A DNA stretch of 64,000 bases, from the NCBI RefSeq assembly GCF_030463535.1, contig NC_132888.1, positions 24,517,269 through 24,581,268 of the forward strand, written 5' to 3'. Shown here piece after piece: positions 36,638-49,710 of the stretch; the first letter of the stretch is position 1, and every line of letters begins with the position of its first letter. The translations under genes and the position numbers were made by a program. The DNA comes from Salminus brasiliensis. Lineage: Eukaryota; Chordata; Actinopteri; Characiformes; Bryconidae. The notes below the pieces were generated by a model that searched no databases, was not told where the DNA came from, and worked only from the letters and a program-made list of their open reading frames with translations.

Positions 36638-39600
36638 TTTCAATCCTGCAAACAATGAAAGCTTATATTTCCATTTTTTTTCATCTTTTGCACAAATTTG
36701 TATTTGAAACTCTTTTGTGTTGTAAATGTTGATGTGTTGAAATGGAATGCTTTTTCTTGATTTTAAACAAATATGGTCTTATCTATGAAATTTGAATCCT
36801 CTAGTTTGCAAGGTTCTTCTGCTTACGGCCATTCCACCCTTAGAACGCCTGATCTCGTCTGATCTCAGAAGCTACCTAGGGTTGGGCCTGGTTAGTACTT
36901 GAATGGGAGACTGTCTGGGAATACCAGGTGTTGTAAGCTTTTCCAGTCCTGCAAACAATTAAAGCTTACATTTCCATGTTATTTACATCTTTTGCACAAA
37001 TTTGTAGTTGAAACTCTTTTGTGTTGTAAATTTTGATGTGTTGAAATGGAATGCTTTTTCTTGGTTTTGAACAAATATGGTCTTATCTATGAAATTTGAA
37101 TCCTCTAGTTTGCAAGGTTCTTCTGCTTACAGCCATTCCACCCTTAGAATGCCTGATCTTGTCTGATCTCAGAAGCTAGCTAGGGTTGGGCCTGGTTAGT
37201 ACTTGAATGGGAGACTGAATGGGAATACCAGGTGTAGTAAGCTTTTTCAATCCTGCAAAGAAAGAAAGCTTACATTTCCATGTTATTTACATCTTTTGCA
37301 CAAATTTGTAGTTGAAACTCTTTTGTGTTGTAAATGTTGATGTGTTAAAATGGAATGCTTTTTCTTGGTTTTGAACAAATATGGTCTTAGCTATGAAATT
37401 TGAATTCTCTAGTTTGCAGGGTACTTCTGTTTACGGCCATTCCACCCTTAGAACGCCTGATCTTGTCTGATCTCAGAAGCTACTTAGAGTTGGGCCTGGT
37501 TAGTACTTGAATGGGAGACTGTCTGGGAATACCAGGTGTTGTAAGCTTTTCCAGTCCTGCAAACAATTAAAGCTTACATTTCCATGTTATTTACATCTTT
37601 TGCACACATTTGTAGTTGAAACTCTTTTGTGATGTAAATTTTGATGTGTTGAAATTGAATGCTTTTTCTTGGTTTTGAACAAATATGGTCTTAGCTATGA
37701 AATTTGAATCCTCTAGTTTGCAAGGTTCTTCTGCTTACGGCCATTCCACCCTTAGAACGCCTGATCTCGTCTGATCTCAGAAGCTACCTAGGGTTGGGCT
37801 TGGTTAGTACTTGAATGGGAGACTGAATGGGAACACCAGGTGTTGTAAGCTTTTTCAATCCTGCAAACAAAGAAAGCTTACATTTCCATGTTATTTACAT
37901 CTTTTGCACAAATTTGTATTTGAAACTCTTTTGTGTTGTAAATGTTGATGTGTTAAAATGGAATGCTTTTTCTTGGTTTTGAACAAATATGGTCTTAGCT
38001 ATGAAATTTGAATTCTCTAGTTTGCAAGGCTCTTCTGCTTACGGCCATTCCACCCTTAGAACGCCTGATCTCGTCTGATCTCAGAAGCTACCTAGGGTTG
38101 GGCCTGGTTAGTACTTGAATGGGAGACTGTCTGGGAATACCAGGTGTTGTAAGCTTTTCCAGTCCTGCAAACAATTAAAGCTTACATTTCCATGTTATTT
38201 ACATCTTTTACACACATTTGTAGTTGAAACTCTTTTGTGATGTAAATTTTGATGTGTTGAAATGGAATGCTTTTTTTTGGTTTTGAACAAATATGGTCTT
38301 ATCTATGAAATTTGAATCCTCTAGTTTGCAAGGTTCTTCTGCTTACGGCCATTCCACCCTTAGAACGCCTGATCTCGTCTGATCTCAGAAGCTACCTAGG
38401 GTTGGGCCTGGTTAGTACTTGAATGGGAGACTGTCTGGGAATACCAGGTGTTGTAAGCTTTTTCAATGCTGCAAACAATGAAAGCTTACATTTCCATGTT
38501 ATTTACATCTTTTGCACAAATTTGTAGTTGAAACTCTATTGTGTTGTAAATTTTGATGTGTTGAAATGGAATGCTTTTTCTTGATTTTAAACAAATATGG
38601 TCTTATCTTTGAAATTTGAATCCTCTAGTTTGCAAGGTTCTTCTGTTTACGGCCATTCCACCCTAAGAACGCCTGATCTCGTCTGATCTCAGAAGCTACC
38701 TAGGGTTGGGCCTGGTTAGTACTTGAATGGGAGACTGTCTCGGAATACCAGGTGTTGTAAGCTTTTCCAGTCCTGCAAACAATTAAAGCTTACATTTCCA
38801 TGTTATTTACATCTTTTGCACACATTTGTAGTTGAAACTCTTTTGTGATGTAAATTTTGATGTGTTGAAATGGAATGCTTTTTCTTGGTTTTGAACAAAT
38901 ATGGTCTTATCTATGAAATTTGAATCCTCTAGTTTGCAAGGTTCTACTGCTTACGGCCATTCCACCCTTAGAACGCCTGATCTCGTCTGATCTCAGAAGC
39001 TACCTAGGGTTGGGCTTGGTTAGTACTTGAATGGGAGACTGAATGGGAACACCAGGTGTTGTAAGCTTTTTCAATCCTGCAAACAAAGAAAGCTTACATT
39101 TCCATGTTATTTACATCTTTTGCACAAATTTGTATTTGAAACTCTTTTGTGTTGTAAATGTTGATGTGTTAAAATGGAATGCTTTTTCTTGGTTTTGAAC
39201 AAATATGGTCTTAGCTATGAAATTTGAATTCTCTAGTTTGCAAGGTTCTTCTGCTTACGGCCATTCCACCCTTAGAACGCCTGATCTCGTCTGATCTCAG
39301 AAGCTACCTAGGGTTGGGCCTGGTTAGTACTTGAATGGGAGACTGTCTGGGAATACCAGGTGTTGCAAGCTTTTCCAGTCCTGCAAACAATTAAAGCTTA
39401 CATTTCCATGTAATTTACATCTTTTACACACATTTGTAGTTGAAACTCTTTTGTGATGTAAATTTTGATGTGTTGAAATGGAATGCTTTTTCTTGGTTTT
39501 GAACAAATATGGTCTTATCTATGAAATTTGAATCCTCTAGTTTGCAAGGTTCTTCTGCTTACGGCCATTCCACCCTTAGAACGCCTGATCTCGTCTGATC

Positions 39601-42600
39601 TCAGAAGCTACCTAGGGTTGGGCCTGGTTAGTACTTGAATGGGAGACTGTCTGGGAATACCAGGTGTTGTAAGCTTTTTCAATGCTGTAAACAATGAAAG
39701 CTTACATTTCCATGTTATTTACATCTTTTGCACAAATTTGTAGTTGAAACTCTTTTGTGTTGTAAATTTTGATGTGATGAAATGGAATGCTTTTTCTTGA
39801 TTTTAAACAAATATGGTCTTATCTTTGAAATTTGAATCCTCTAGTTTGCAAGGTTATTCTGTTTACGGCCATTCCACCCTAAGAACGCCTGATCTTGTCT
39901 GATCTCAGAAGCTATCTAGGGTTGGGCCTGGTTAGTACTTGAATGGGAGACTGTCTCGGAATACCAGGTGTTGTAAGCTTTTCCAGTCCTGCAAACAATT
40001 AAAGCTTACATTTCCATGTTATTTACATCTTTTGCACACATTTGTAGTTGAAACTCTTTTGTGATGTAAATTTTGATGTGTTGAAATGGAATGCTTTTTC
40101 TTGGTTTTGAACAAATATGGTCTTATCTATGAAATTTGAATCCTCTAGTTTGCAAGGTTCTTCTGCTTACGGCCATTCCACCCTTAGAACGCCTGATCTA
40201 GTCTGATCTCAAAAGCTACCTAGGGTTGGGCCTGGTTAGTACTTGAATGGGAGACTGTCTGGGAATACCAGGTGTTGTAAGCTTTTTCAATGCTGCAAAC
40301 AATGAAAGCTTACATTTCCATGTTATTTACATCTTTTGCACAAATTTGTAGTTGAAACTCTTTTGTGTTGTAAATTTTGATGTGTTGAAATGGAATGCTT
40401 TTTCTTGGTTTTGAACAAATATGGTCTTATCTATGAAATTTGAATCCTCTAGTTTGCAAGGTTCTTCTGCTTGCGGCCATTCCACCCTTAGAACGCCTGA
40501 TCTTGTCTGATCTCAGAAGCTAGCTAGGGTTGGGCCTGGTTAGTACTTGAATGGGAGACTGAATGGGAATACCAGGTGTTGTAAGCTTTTTCAATCCTGC
40601 AAACAAAGAAAGCTTACATTTCCATGTTATTTACATCTTTTGCACAAATTTGTAGTTGAAACTCTTTTGTGTTGTAAATTTTGATGTGTTGAAATGGAAT
40701 GCTTTTTTTTGGTTTTGAACAAATATGGTCTTATCTATGAAATTTGAATCCTCTAGTTTGCAAGGTTCTTCTGCTTACGGCCATTCCACCCTTAGAACGC
40801 CTGATCTCGTCTGATCTCAGAAGCTACCTAGGGTTGGGCCTGGTTAGTACTTGAATGGGAGACTGTCTGGGAATACCAGGTGTTGTAAGCTTTTCCAGTC
40901 CTGCAAACAATTAAAGCTTACATTTCCATGTTATTTACATCTTTTGCACAAATTTGTAGTTGAAACTCTTTTGTGTTGTAAATGTTGATGTGTTAAAATG
41001 GAATGCTTTTTCTTGATTTTGAACAAATATGGTCTTAGCTATGAAATTTGAATCCTCTAGTTTGCAAGGTTCTTCTGCTTACGGCCATTCCACCCTTAGA
41101 TCGCCTGATCTCGTCTGATCTCAGAAGCGACCTAGGGTTGGGCCTGGTTAGTACTTGAATGGGAGACTGTCTGGGAATACCAGGTGTTGTAAGCTTTTCC
41201 AGTCCTGCAAACAATTAAAGCTTACATTTCCATGTTATTTACATCTTTTGCACAAATTTGTAGTTGAAACTCTTTTGTGTTGTAAATTTTGATGTGTTGA
41301 AATGGAATGCTTTTTCTTGGTTTTGAACAAATATGGTCTTATCTATGAAATTTGAATCCTCTAGTTTGCAAGGTTCTTTTGCTTATGGCCATTCCACCCT
41401 TAGAATGCCTGATCTTGTCTGATCTCAGAAGCTAGCTAGGGTTGGGCCTGGTTAGTACTTGAATGGGAGACTGAATGGGAATACCAGGTGTTGTAAGCTT
41501 TTTCAATCCTGCAAACAAAGAAAGCTTTCATTTCCATGTTATTTACATCTTTTGCACAAATTTGTAGTTGAAACTCTTTTGTGTTGTAAATGTTGATGTG
41601 TTAAAATGGAATGCTTTTTCTTGGTTTTGAACAAATATGGTCTTAGCTATGAAATTTGAATTCTCTAGTTTGCACGGTTCTTCTGTTTACGGCCATTCCA
41701 CCCTTAGAACGCCTGATCTTGTCTGATCTCAGAAGTTACTTAGAGTTGGGCCTGGTTAGTACTTGAATGGGAGACTGTCTGGGAATACCAGGTGTTGTAT
41801 GCTTTTTCAATCCTGCAAACAATGAAAGCTTACATTTCCATTTTTTTTTCATCTTTTGCACAAATTTGTATTTGAAACTCTTTTGTGTTGTAAATTTTGA
41901 TGTGTTGAAATGGAATGCTTTTTCTTGATTTTAAACAAATATGGTCTTATCTTTGAAATTTGAATCCTCTAGTTTGCAAGGTTCTTCTGTTTACGGCCAT
42001 TCCACCCTAAGAACGCCTGATCTCGTCTGATCTCAGAAGCTACCTAGGGTTGGGCCTGGTTAGTACTTGAATGGGAGACTGTCCCGGAATACCAGGTGTT
42101 GTAAGCTTTTCCAGTCCTGCAAACAATTAAAGCTTACATTTCCATGTTATTTACATCTTTTGCACACATTTGTAGTTGAAACTCTTTTGTGATGTAAATT
42201 TTGATGTGTTGAAATGGAATGCTTTTTCTTGGTTTTGAACAAATATGGTCTTATCTATGAAATTTGAATCCTCTAGTTTGCAAGGTTCTTCTGCTTACGG
42301 CCATTCCACCCTTAGAACGCCTGATCTCGTCTGATCTCAGAAGCTACCTAGGGTTGGGCTTGGTTAGTACTTGAATGGGAGACTGAATGGGAACACCAGG
42401 TGTTGTAAGCTTTTTCAATCCTGCAAACAAAGAAAGCTTACATTTCCATGTTATTTACATCTTTTGCACAAATTTGTATTTGAAACTCTTTTGTGTTGTA
42501 AATGTTGATGTGTTAAAATGGAATGCTTTTTCTTGGTTTTGAACAAATATGGTCTTAGCTATGAAATTTGAATTCTCTAGTTTGCAAGGTTCTTCTGCTT

Positions 42601-43508
42601 ACGGCCATTCCACCCTTAGAACGCCTGATCTCGTCTGATCTCAGAAGCTACCTAGGGTTGGGCCTGGTTAGTACTTGAATGGAAGACTGTCTGGGAATAC
42701 CAGGTGTTGCAAGCTTTTCCAGTCCTGCAAACAATTAAAGCTTACATTTCCATGTTATTTACATCTTTTACACACATTTGTAGTTGAAACTCTTTTGTGA
42801 TGTAAATTTTGATGTGTTGAAATGGAATGCTTTTTCTTGGTTTTGAACAAATATGGTCTTATCTATGAAATTTGAATCCTCTAGTTTGCAAGGTTCTTCT
42901 GCTTACGGCCATTCCACCCTTAGAACGCCTGATCTCGTCTGATCTCAGAAGCTACCTAGGGTTGGGCCTGGTTAGTACTTGAATGGGAGACTGTCTGGGA
43001 ATACCAGGTGTTGTAAGCTTTTTCAATGCTGCAAACAATGAAAGCTTACATTTCCATGTTATTTACATCTTTTGCACACATTTGTAGTTGAAACTCTTTT
43101 GTGATGTAAATTTTGATGTGTTGAAATGGAATGCTTTTTCTTGGTTTTGAACAAATATGGTCTTATCTATGAAATTTGAATCCTCTAGTTTGCAAGGTTC
43201 TTCTGCTTACGGCCATTCCACCCTTAGAACGCCTGATCTAGTCTGATCTCAGAAGCTACCTAGGGTTGGGCCTGGTTAGTACTTGAATGGGAGACTGTCT
43301 GGGAATACCAGGTGTTGTAAGCTTTTCCAGTCCTGCAAACAATTAAAGCTTACATTTCCATGTTATTTACATCTTTTACACACATTTGTAGTTGAAACTC
43401 TTTTGTGATGTAAATTTTGATGTGTTGAAATGGAATGCTTTTTCTTGGTTTTGAACAAATATGGTCTTATCTATGAAATTTGAATCCTCTAGTTTGCAAG
43501 GTTCTTCT

Positions 43509-45332
43509 GCTTGCGGCCATTCCACCCTTAGAATGCCTGATCTTGTCTGATCTCAGAAGCTAGCTAGGGTTGGGCCTGGTTAGTACTTGAATGGGAGACT
43601 GAATGGGAATACCAGGTGTTGTAAGCTTTTTCAATCCTGCAAACAAAGAAAGCTTACATTTCCATGTTATTTACATCTTTTGCACAAATTTGTAGTTGAA
43701 ACTCTTTTGTGTTGTAAATTTTGATGTGTTGAAATGGAATGCTTTTTTTTGGTTTTGAACAAATATGGTCTTATCTATTAAATTTGAATCCTCTAGTTTG
43801 CAAGGTTCTTCTGCTTACGGCCATTCCACCCTTAGAACGCCTGATCTCGTCTGATCTCAGAAGCTACCTAGGGTTGGGCCTGGTTAGTACTTGAATGGGA
43901 GACTGAATGGGAATACCAGGTGTTGTAAGCTTTTCCAGTCCTGCAAACAATTAAAGCTTACATTTCCATGTTATTTACATCTTTTGCACAAATTTGTAGT
44001 TGAAACTCTTTTGTGTTGTAAATGTTGATGTGTTAAAATGGAATGCTTTTTCTTGATTTTGAACAAATATGGTCTTAGCTATGAAATTTGAATCCTCTAG
44101 TTTGCAAGGTTCTTCTGCTTACGGCCATTCCACCCTAAGAACGCCTGATCTTGTCTGATCTCAGAAGCTACCTAGGGTTGGGCCTGGTTAGTACTTGAAT
44201 GGGAGACTGTCTCGGAATACCAGGTGTTGTAAGCTTTTCCAGTCCTGCAAACAATTAAAGCTTACATTTCCATGTTATTTACATCTTTTGCACACATTTG
44301 TAGTTGAAACTCTTTTGTGATGTAAATTTTGATGTGTTGAAATGGAATGCTTTTTCTTGGTTTTGAACAAATATGGTCTTATCTATGAAATTTGAATCCT
44401 CTAGTTTGCAAGGTTCTTCTGCTTACGGCCATTCCACCCTTAGAACGCCTGATCTAGTCTGATCTCAGAAGCTACCTAGGGTTGGGCCTGGTTAGTACTT
44501 GAATGGGAGACTGTCTGGGAATACCAGGTGTTGTAAGCTTTTTCAATGCTGCAAACAATGAAAGCTTACATTTCCATGTTATTTACATCTTTTGCACAAA
44601 TTTGTAGTTGAAACTCTTTTGTGTTGTAAATTTTGATGTGTTGAAATGGAATGCTTTTTCTTGGTTTTGAACAAATATGGTCTTATCTATGAAATTTGAA
44701 TCCTCTAGTTTGCAAGGTTCTTCTGCTTGCGGCCATTCCACCCTTAGAATGCCTGATCTTGTCTGATCTCAGAAGCTAGCTAGGGTTGGGCCTGGTTAGT
44801 ACTTGAATGGGAGACTGAATGGGAATACCAGGTGTTGTAAGCTTTTTCAATCCTGCAAACAAAGAAAGCTTACATTTCCATGTTATTTACATCTTTTGCA
44901 CAAATTTGTAGTTGAAACTCTTTTGTGTTGTAAATTTTGATGTGTTGAAATGGAATGCTTTTTTTTGGTTTTGAACAAATATGGTCTTATCTATTAAATT
45001 TGAATCCTCTAGTTTGCAAGGTTCTTCTGCTTACGGCCATTCCACCCTTAGAACGCCTGATCTCGTCTGATCTCAGAAGCTACCTAGGGTTGGGCCTGGT
45101 TAGTACTTGAATGGGAGACTGAATGGGAATACCAGGTGTTGTAAGCTTTTCCAGTCCTGCAAACAATTAAAGCTTACATTTCCATGTTATTTACATCTTT
45201 TGCACAAATTTGTAGTTGAAACTCTTTTGTGTTGTAAATGTTGATGTGTTAAAATGGAATGCTTTTTCTTGATTTTGAACAAATATGGTCTTAGCTATGA
45301 AATTTGAATCCTCTAGTTTGCAAGGTTCTTCT
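43509..45332 (+). repeat. Two-unit block repeated 1216 bp apart (copies 144-145 and 148-149)
   Basis: Both copies contain the private spacer change CTATTAAATTT (near 43776 and 44991) and the GCTTGCGG / AATGCC / AGCTAGG gene, so they share a recent origin. Copies 146-147 lie between them. Confidence 0.8.
44117..44236 (+). rRNA. Copy 146: hybrid gene
   Basis: The upstream spacer (CTTGATTTTGAAC, TTAGCTATG) and the start GCTTACGG belong to the AGATCGCC family, but from position 21 the gene reads TAAGAACG with GTCTCGG, which elsewhere follows GTTTACGG and TTATCTTTG spacers. The switch lies in about positions 3-21. Confidence 0.65.
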
Positions 45333-47766
45333 GCTTACGGCCATTCCACCCTTAGATCGCCTGATCTCGTCTGATCTCAGAAGCGACCTAGGGTTGGGCC
45401 TGGTTAGTACTTGAATGGGAGACTGTCTGGGAATACCAGGTGTTGTAAGCTTTTCCAGTCCTGCAAACAATTAAAGCTTACATTTCCATGTTATTTACAT
45501 CTTTTGCACAAATTTGTAGTTGAAACTCTTTTGTGTTGTAAATTTTGATGTGTTGAAATGGAATGCTTTTTCTTGGTTTTGAACAAATATGGTCTTATCT
45601 ATGAAATTTGAATCCTCTAGTTTGCAAGGTTCTTCTGCTTATGGCCATTCCACCCTTAGAATGCCTGATCTTGTCTGATCTCAGAAGCTAGCTAGGGTTG
45701 GGCCTGGTTAGTACTTGAATGGGAGACTCAATGGGAATACCAGGTGTTGTAAGCTTTTTCAATCCTGCAAACAAAGAAAGCTTTCATTTCCATGTTATTT
45801 ACATCTTTTGCACAAATTTGTAGTTGAAACTCTTTTGTGTTGTAAATGTTGATGTGTTAAAATGGAATGCTTTTTCTTGGTTTTGAACAAATATGGTCTT
45901 AGCTATGAAATTTGAATTCTCTAGTTTGCACGGTTCTTCTGTTTACGGCCATTCCACCCTTAGAACGCCTGATCTTGTCTGATCTCAGAAGTTACTTAGA
46001 GTTGGGCCTGGTTAGTACTTGAATGGGAGACTGTCTGGGAATACCAGGTGTTGTATGCTTTTTCAATCCTGCAAACAATGAAAGCTTACATTTCCATTTT
46101 TTTTTTCATCTTTTGCACAAATTTGTATTTGAAACTCTTTTGTGTTGTAAATGTTGATGTGTTGAAATGGAATGCTTTTTCTTGATTTTAAACAAATATG
46201 GTCTTATCTATGAAATTTTAATCCTCTAGTTTGCAAAGTTCTTCTGCTTACGGCCATTCCACCCTTAGAACGCCTGATCTCGTCTGATCTCAGAAGCTAC
46301 CTAGGGTTGGGCCTGGTTAGTACTTGAATGGGAGACTGTCTGGGAATACCAGGTGTTGTAAGCTTTTCCAGTCCTGCAAACAATTAAAGCTTACATTTCC
46401 ATGTTATTTACATCTTTTACACACATTTGTAGTTGAAACTCTTTTGTGATGTAAATTTTGATGTGTTGAAATGGAATGCTTTTTCTTGGTTTTGAACAAA
46501 TATGGTCTTAGCTATGAAATTTGAATCCTCTAGTTTGCAAGGTTCTTCTGCTTACGGCCATTCCACCCTTAGATCGCCTGATCTCGTCTGATCTCAGAAG
46601 CGACCTAGGGTTGGGCCTGGTTAGTACTTGAATGGGAGACTGTCTGGGAATACCAGGTGTTGTAAGCTTTTCCAGTCCTGCAAACAATTAAAGCTTACAT
46701 TTCCATGTTATTTACATCTTTTGCACAAATTTGTAGTTGAAACTCTTTTGTGTTGTAAATTTTGATGTGTTGAAATGGAATGCTTTTTCTTGGTTTTGAA
46801 CAAATATGGTCTTATCTATGAAATTTGAATCCTCTAGTTTGCAAGGTTCTTCTGCTTATGGCCATTCCACCCTTAGAATGCCTGATCTTGTCTGATCTCA
46901 GAAGCTAGCTAGGGTTGGGCCTGGTTAGTACTTGAATGGGAGACTGAATGGGAATACCAGGTGTTGTAAGCTTTTTCAATCCTGCAAACAAAGAAAGCTT
47001 TCATTTCCATGTTATTTACATCTTTTGCACAAATTTGTAGTTGAAACTCTTTTGTGTTGTAAATGTTGATGTGTTAAAATGGAATGCTTTTTCTTGGTTT
47101 TGAACAAATATGGTCTTAGCTATGAAATTTGAATTCTCTAGTTTGCACGGTTCTTCTGTTTACGGCCATTCCACCCTTAGAACGCCTGATCTTGTCTGAT
47201 CTCAGAAGTTACTTAGAGTTGGGCCTGGTTAGTACTTGAATGGGAGACTGTCTGGGAATACCAGGTGTTGTATGCTTTTTCAATCCTGCAAACAATGAAA
47301 GCTTACATTTCCATTTTTTTTTTCATCTTTTGCACAAATTTGTATTTGAAACTCTTTTGTGTTGTAAATGTTGATGTGTTGAAATGGAATGCTTTTTCTT
47401 GATTTTAAACAAATATGGTCTTATCTATGAAATTTTAATCCTCTAGTTTGCAAAGTTCTTCTGCTTACGGCCATTCCACCCTTAGAACGCCTGATCTCGT
47501 CTGATCTCAGAAGCTACCTAGGGTTGGGCCTGGTTAGTACTTGAATGGGAGACTGTCTGGGAATACCAGGTGTTGTAAGCTTTTCCAGTCCTGCAAACAA
47601 TTAAAGCTTACATTTCCATGTTATTTACATCTTTTACACACATTTGTAGTTGAAACTCTTTTGTGATGTAAATTTTGATGTGTTGAAATGGAATGCTTTT
47701 TCTTGGTTTTGAACAAATATGGTCTTATCTATGAAATTTGAATCCTCTAGTTTGCAAGGTTCTTCT
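45333..47766 (+). repeat. Four-unit tandem duplication (copies 150-153 and 154-157)
   Basis: Distance is 1217 bp, four units plus one T. Shared markers in order are AGCGACC, AAAGCTTTCATTTCC, AAGTTACTTAGAG with TTGTATGC, and AATTTTAATCC with GCAAAGTTC. The GAGACTCAATGG change of copy 151 is absent in copy 155. Confidence 0.85.
46246..47277 (+). rRNA. 5S-like genes, copies 153-156
   Basis: Starts are 46246, 46550, 46854 and 47158, lying between two 10-T tracts. Copy 153 and its upstream spacer (AATTTTAATCC, GCAAAGTTC) recur as copy 157, and copies 154-156 repeat copies 150-152. Together these form a four-unit tandem duplication. Confidence 0.93.
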
Positions 47767-49710
47767 GCTTACGGCCATTCCACCCTTAGAACGCCTGATC
47801 TCGTCTGATCTCAGAAGCTACCTAGGGTTGGGCCTGGTTAGTACTTGAATGGGAGACTGTCTGGGAATACCAGGTGTTGTAAGCTTTTCCAGTCCTGCAA
47901 ACAATTAAAGCTTACATTTCCATGTTATTTACATCTTTTGCACAAATTTGTAGTTGAAACTCTTTTGTGTTGTAAATTTTGATGTGTTGAAATGGAATGC
48001 TTTTTCTTGGTTTTGAACAAATATGGTCTTATCTATGAAATTTGAATCCTCTAGTTTGCAAGGTTCTTCTGCTTACGGCCATTCCACCCTTAGAATGCCT
48101 GATCTTGTCTGATCTCAGAAGCTAGCTAGGGTTGGGCCTGGTTAGTACTTGAATGGGAGACTGAATGGGAATACCAGGTGTTGTAATCTTTTTCAATCCT
48201 GCAAACAAAGAAAGCTTACATTTCCATGTTATTTACATCTTTTGCACAAATTTGTAGTTGAAACTCTTTTGTGTTGTAAATTTTGATGTGTTGAAATGGA
48301 ATGCTTTTTCTTGGTTTTAAACAAATATGGTCTTATCTATGAAATTTGAATCCTCTAGTTTGCAAGGTTCTTCTGCCTACGGCCATTCCACCCTTAGAAC
48401 GCCTGATCTCGTCTGATCTCAGAAGCTACCTAGGGTTGGGCCTGGTTAGTACTTGAATGGGAGACTGTCTGGGAATACCAGGTGTTGTAAGCTTTTTCAA
48501 TGCTGCAAACAATGAAAGCTTACATTTCCATGTTATTTACATCTTTTGCACAAATTTGTAGTTGAAACTCTTTTGTGTTGTAAATTTTGATGTGTTGAAA
48601 TGGAATGCTTTTTCTTGGTTTTGAACAAATATGGTCTTAGCTATGAAATTTCAATCCTCTAGTTTGCAAGGTTCTTCTGCTTGCGGCCATTCCACCCTTA
48701 GATCGCCTGATCTCGTCTGATCTCAGAAGCGACCTAGGGTTGGGCCTGGTTAGTACTTGAATGGGAGACTGAATGGGAATACCAGGTGTTGTAAGCTTTT
48801 CCAGTCCTGCAAACAATTAAAGCTTACATTTCCATGTTATTTACATCTTTTGCACAAATTTGTAGTTGAAACTCTTTTGTGTTGTAAATTTTGATGTGTT
48901 GAAATGGAATGCTTTTTCTTGGTTTTGAACAAATATGGTCTTAGCTATGAAATTTCAATCCTCTAGTTTGCAAGGTTCTTCTGCTTGCGGCCATTCCACC
49001 CTTAGATCGCCTGATCTCGTCTGATCTCAGAAGCGACCTAGGGTTGGGCCTGGTTAGTACTTGAATGGGAGACTGAATGGGAATACCAGGTGTTGTGAGC
49101 TTTTCCAGTCCTGCAAACAATTAAAGCTTACATTTCCATGTTATTTACATCTTTTGCACAAATTTGTAGTTGAAACTCTTTTGTGTTGTAAATTTTGATG
49201 TGTTGAAATGGAATGCTTTTTCTTGGTTTTGAACAAATATGGTCTTATCTATGAAATTTGAATCCTCTAGTTTGCAAGGTTCTTCTGCTTATGGCCATTC
49301 CACCCTTAGAATGCCTGATCTTGTCTGATCTCAGAAGCTAGCTAGGGTTGGGCCTGGTTAGTACTTGAATGGGAGACTGAATGGGAATACCAGGTGTTGT
49401 AAGCTTTTTCAATCCTGCAAACAAAGAAAGCTTACATTTCCATGTTATTTACATCTTTTGCACAAATTTGTAGTTGAAACTCTTTTGTGTTGTAAATGTT
49501 GATGTGTTAAAATGGAATGCTTTTTCTTGGTTTTGAACAAATATGGTCTTAGCTATGAAATTTGAATTCTCTAGTTTGCAAGGTTCTTCTGTTTACGGCC
49601 ATTCCACCCTTAGAACGCCTGATCTTGTATGATCTCAGAAGCTACTTAGAGTTGGGCCTGGTTAGTACTTGAATGGGAGACTGTCTGGGAATACCAGGTG
49701 TTGTAAGCTT
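47463..49710 (+). rRNA. 5S-like genes, copies 157-164
   Basis: Starts are 47463 + 304k for k = 0 to 7 (last 49591). Copy 159 has G117T at the base of helix I. Copy 160 starts GCCTACGG, a C at position 3 facing A116. Copies 161 and 162 and their upstream spacers are a near-perfect one-unit duplication. Copy 164 is followed by an 8-T tract (-1). Confidence 0.93.
48560..49160 (+). repeat. Single-unit tandem duplication (copies 161 and 162)
   Basis: Both units share the private spacer AATTTCAATCC and the gene combination GCTTGCGG, AGATCGCC, AGCGACC and GAAT. They differ at one place I can see, GTAAGC against GTGAGC at the gene end. This is one of the youngest-looking events. Confidence 0.8.

Larger units (their letters stand above)
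31045..36940 (+). repeat. Ten-unit tandem duplication (3040 bp)
   Basis: Copies 103-112 recur as copies 113-122, with identical order of GATTTCG, AGGTAGG, GTTTGCGG with 10-T tract, AGCGACC, CTAGTTAG with TGTAGTAAGC, and GTTTACGG with 8-T tract. Even the +1 and -1 phase shifts are repeated. The joint lies at the 3' end of, or just after, copy 112. Confidence 0.85.
36821..46060 (+). rRNA. 5S-like genes, copies 122-152
   Basis: Starts are 36821 + 304k for k = 0 to 30 (last 45941). Copies 122-124 match copies 74-76. Copies 125, 129 and 140 are of the GGGCTTGG...GGGAACACC type. Copies 128, 132, 139 and 146 are of the CCTAAGAACG type, with copy 139 reading GTCCCGG. Copies 144-145 recur as copies 148-149. 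Copies 138 and 152 have C52T and A116T, the latter disrupting helix I. Copy 151 has G93C. Copy 146 is a hybrid described separately. Confidence 0.93.

Noticed and set aside
39324-39506. A 60-residue open reading frame on the minus strand
   Set aside because: It runs antisense through the 3' half of copy 130 and the following spacer. It exists because of a private base change (ATGTAATTTAC near 39409) and has no recognisable domain. The same stretch in other units is closed, so it is a chance frame.
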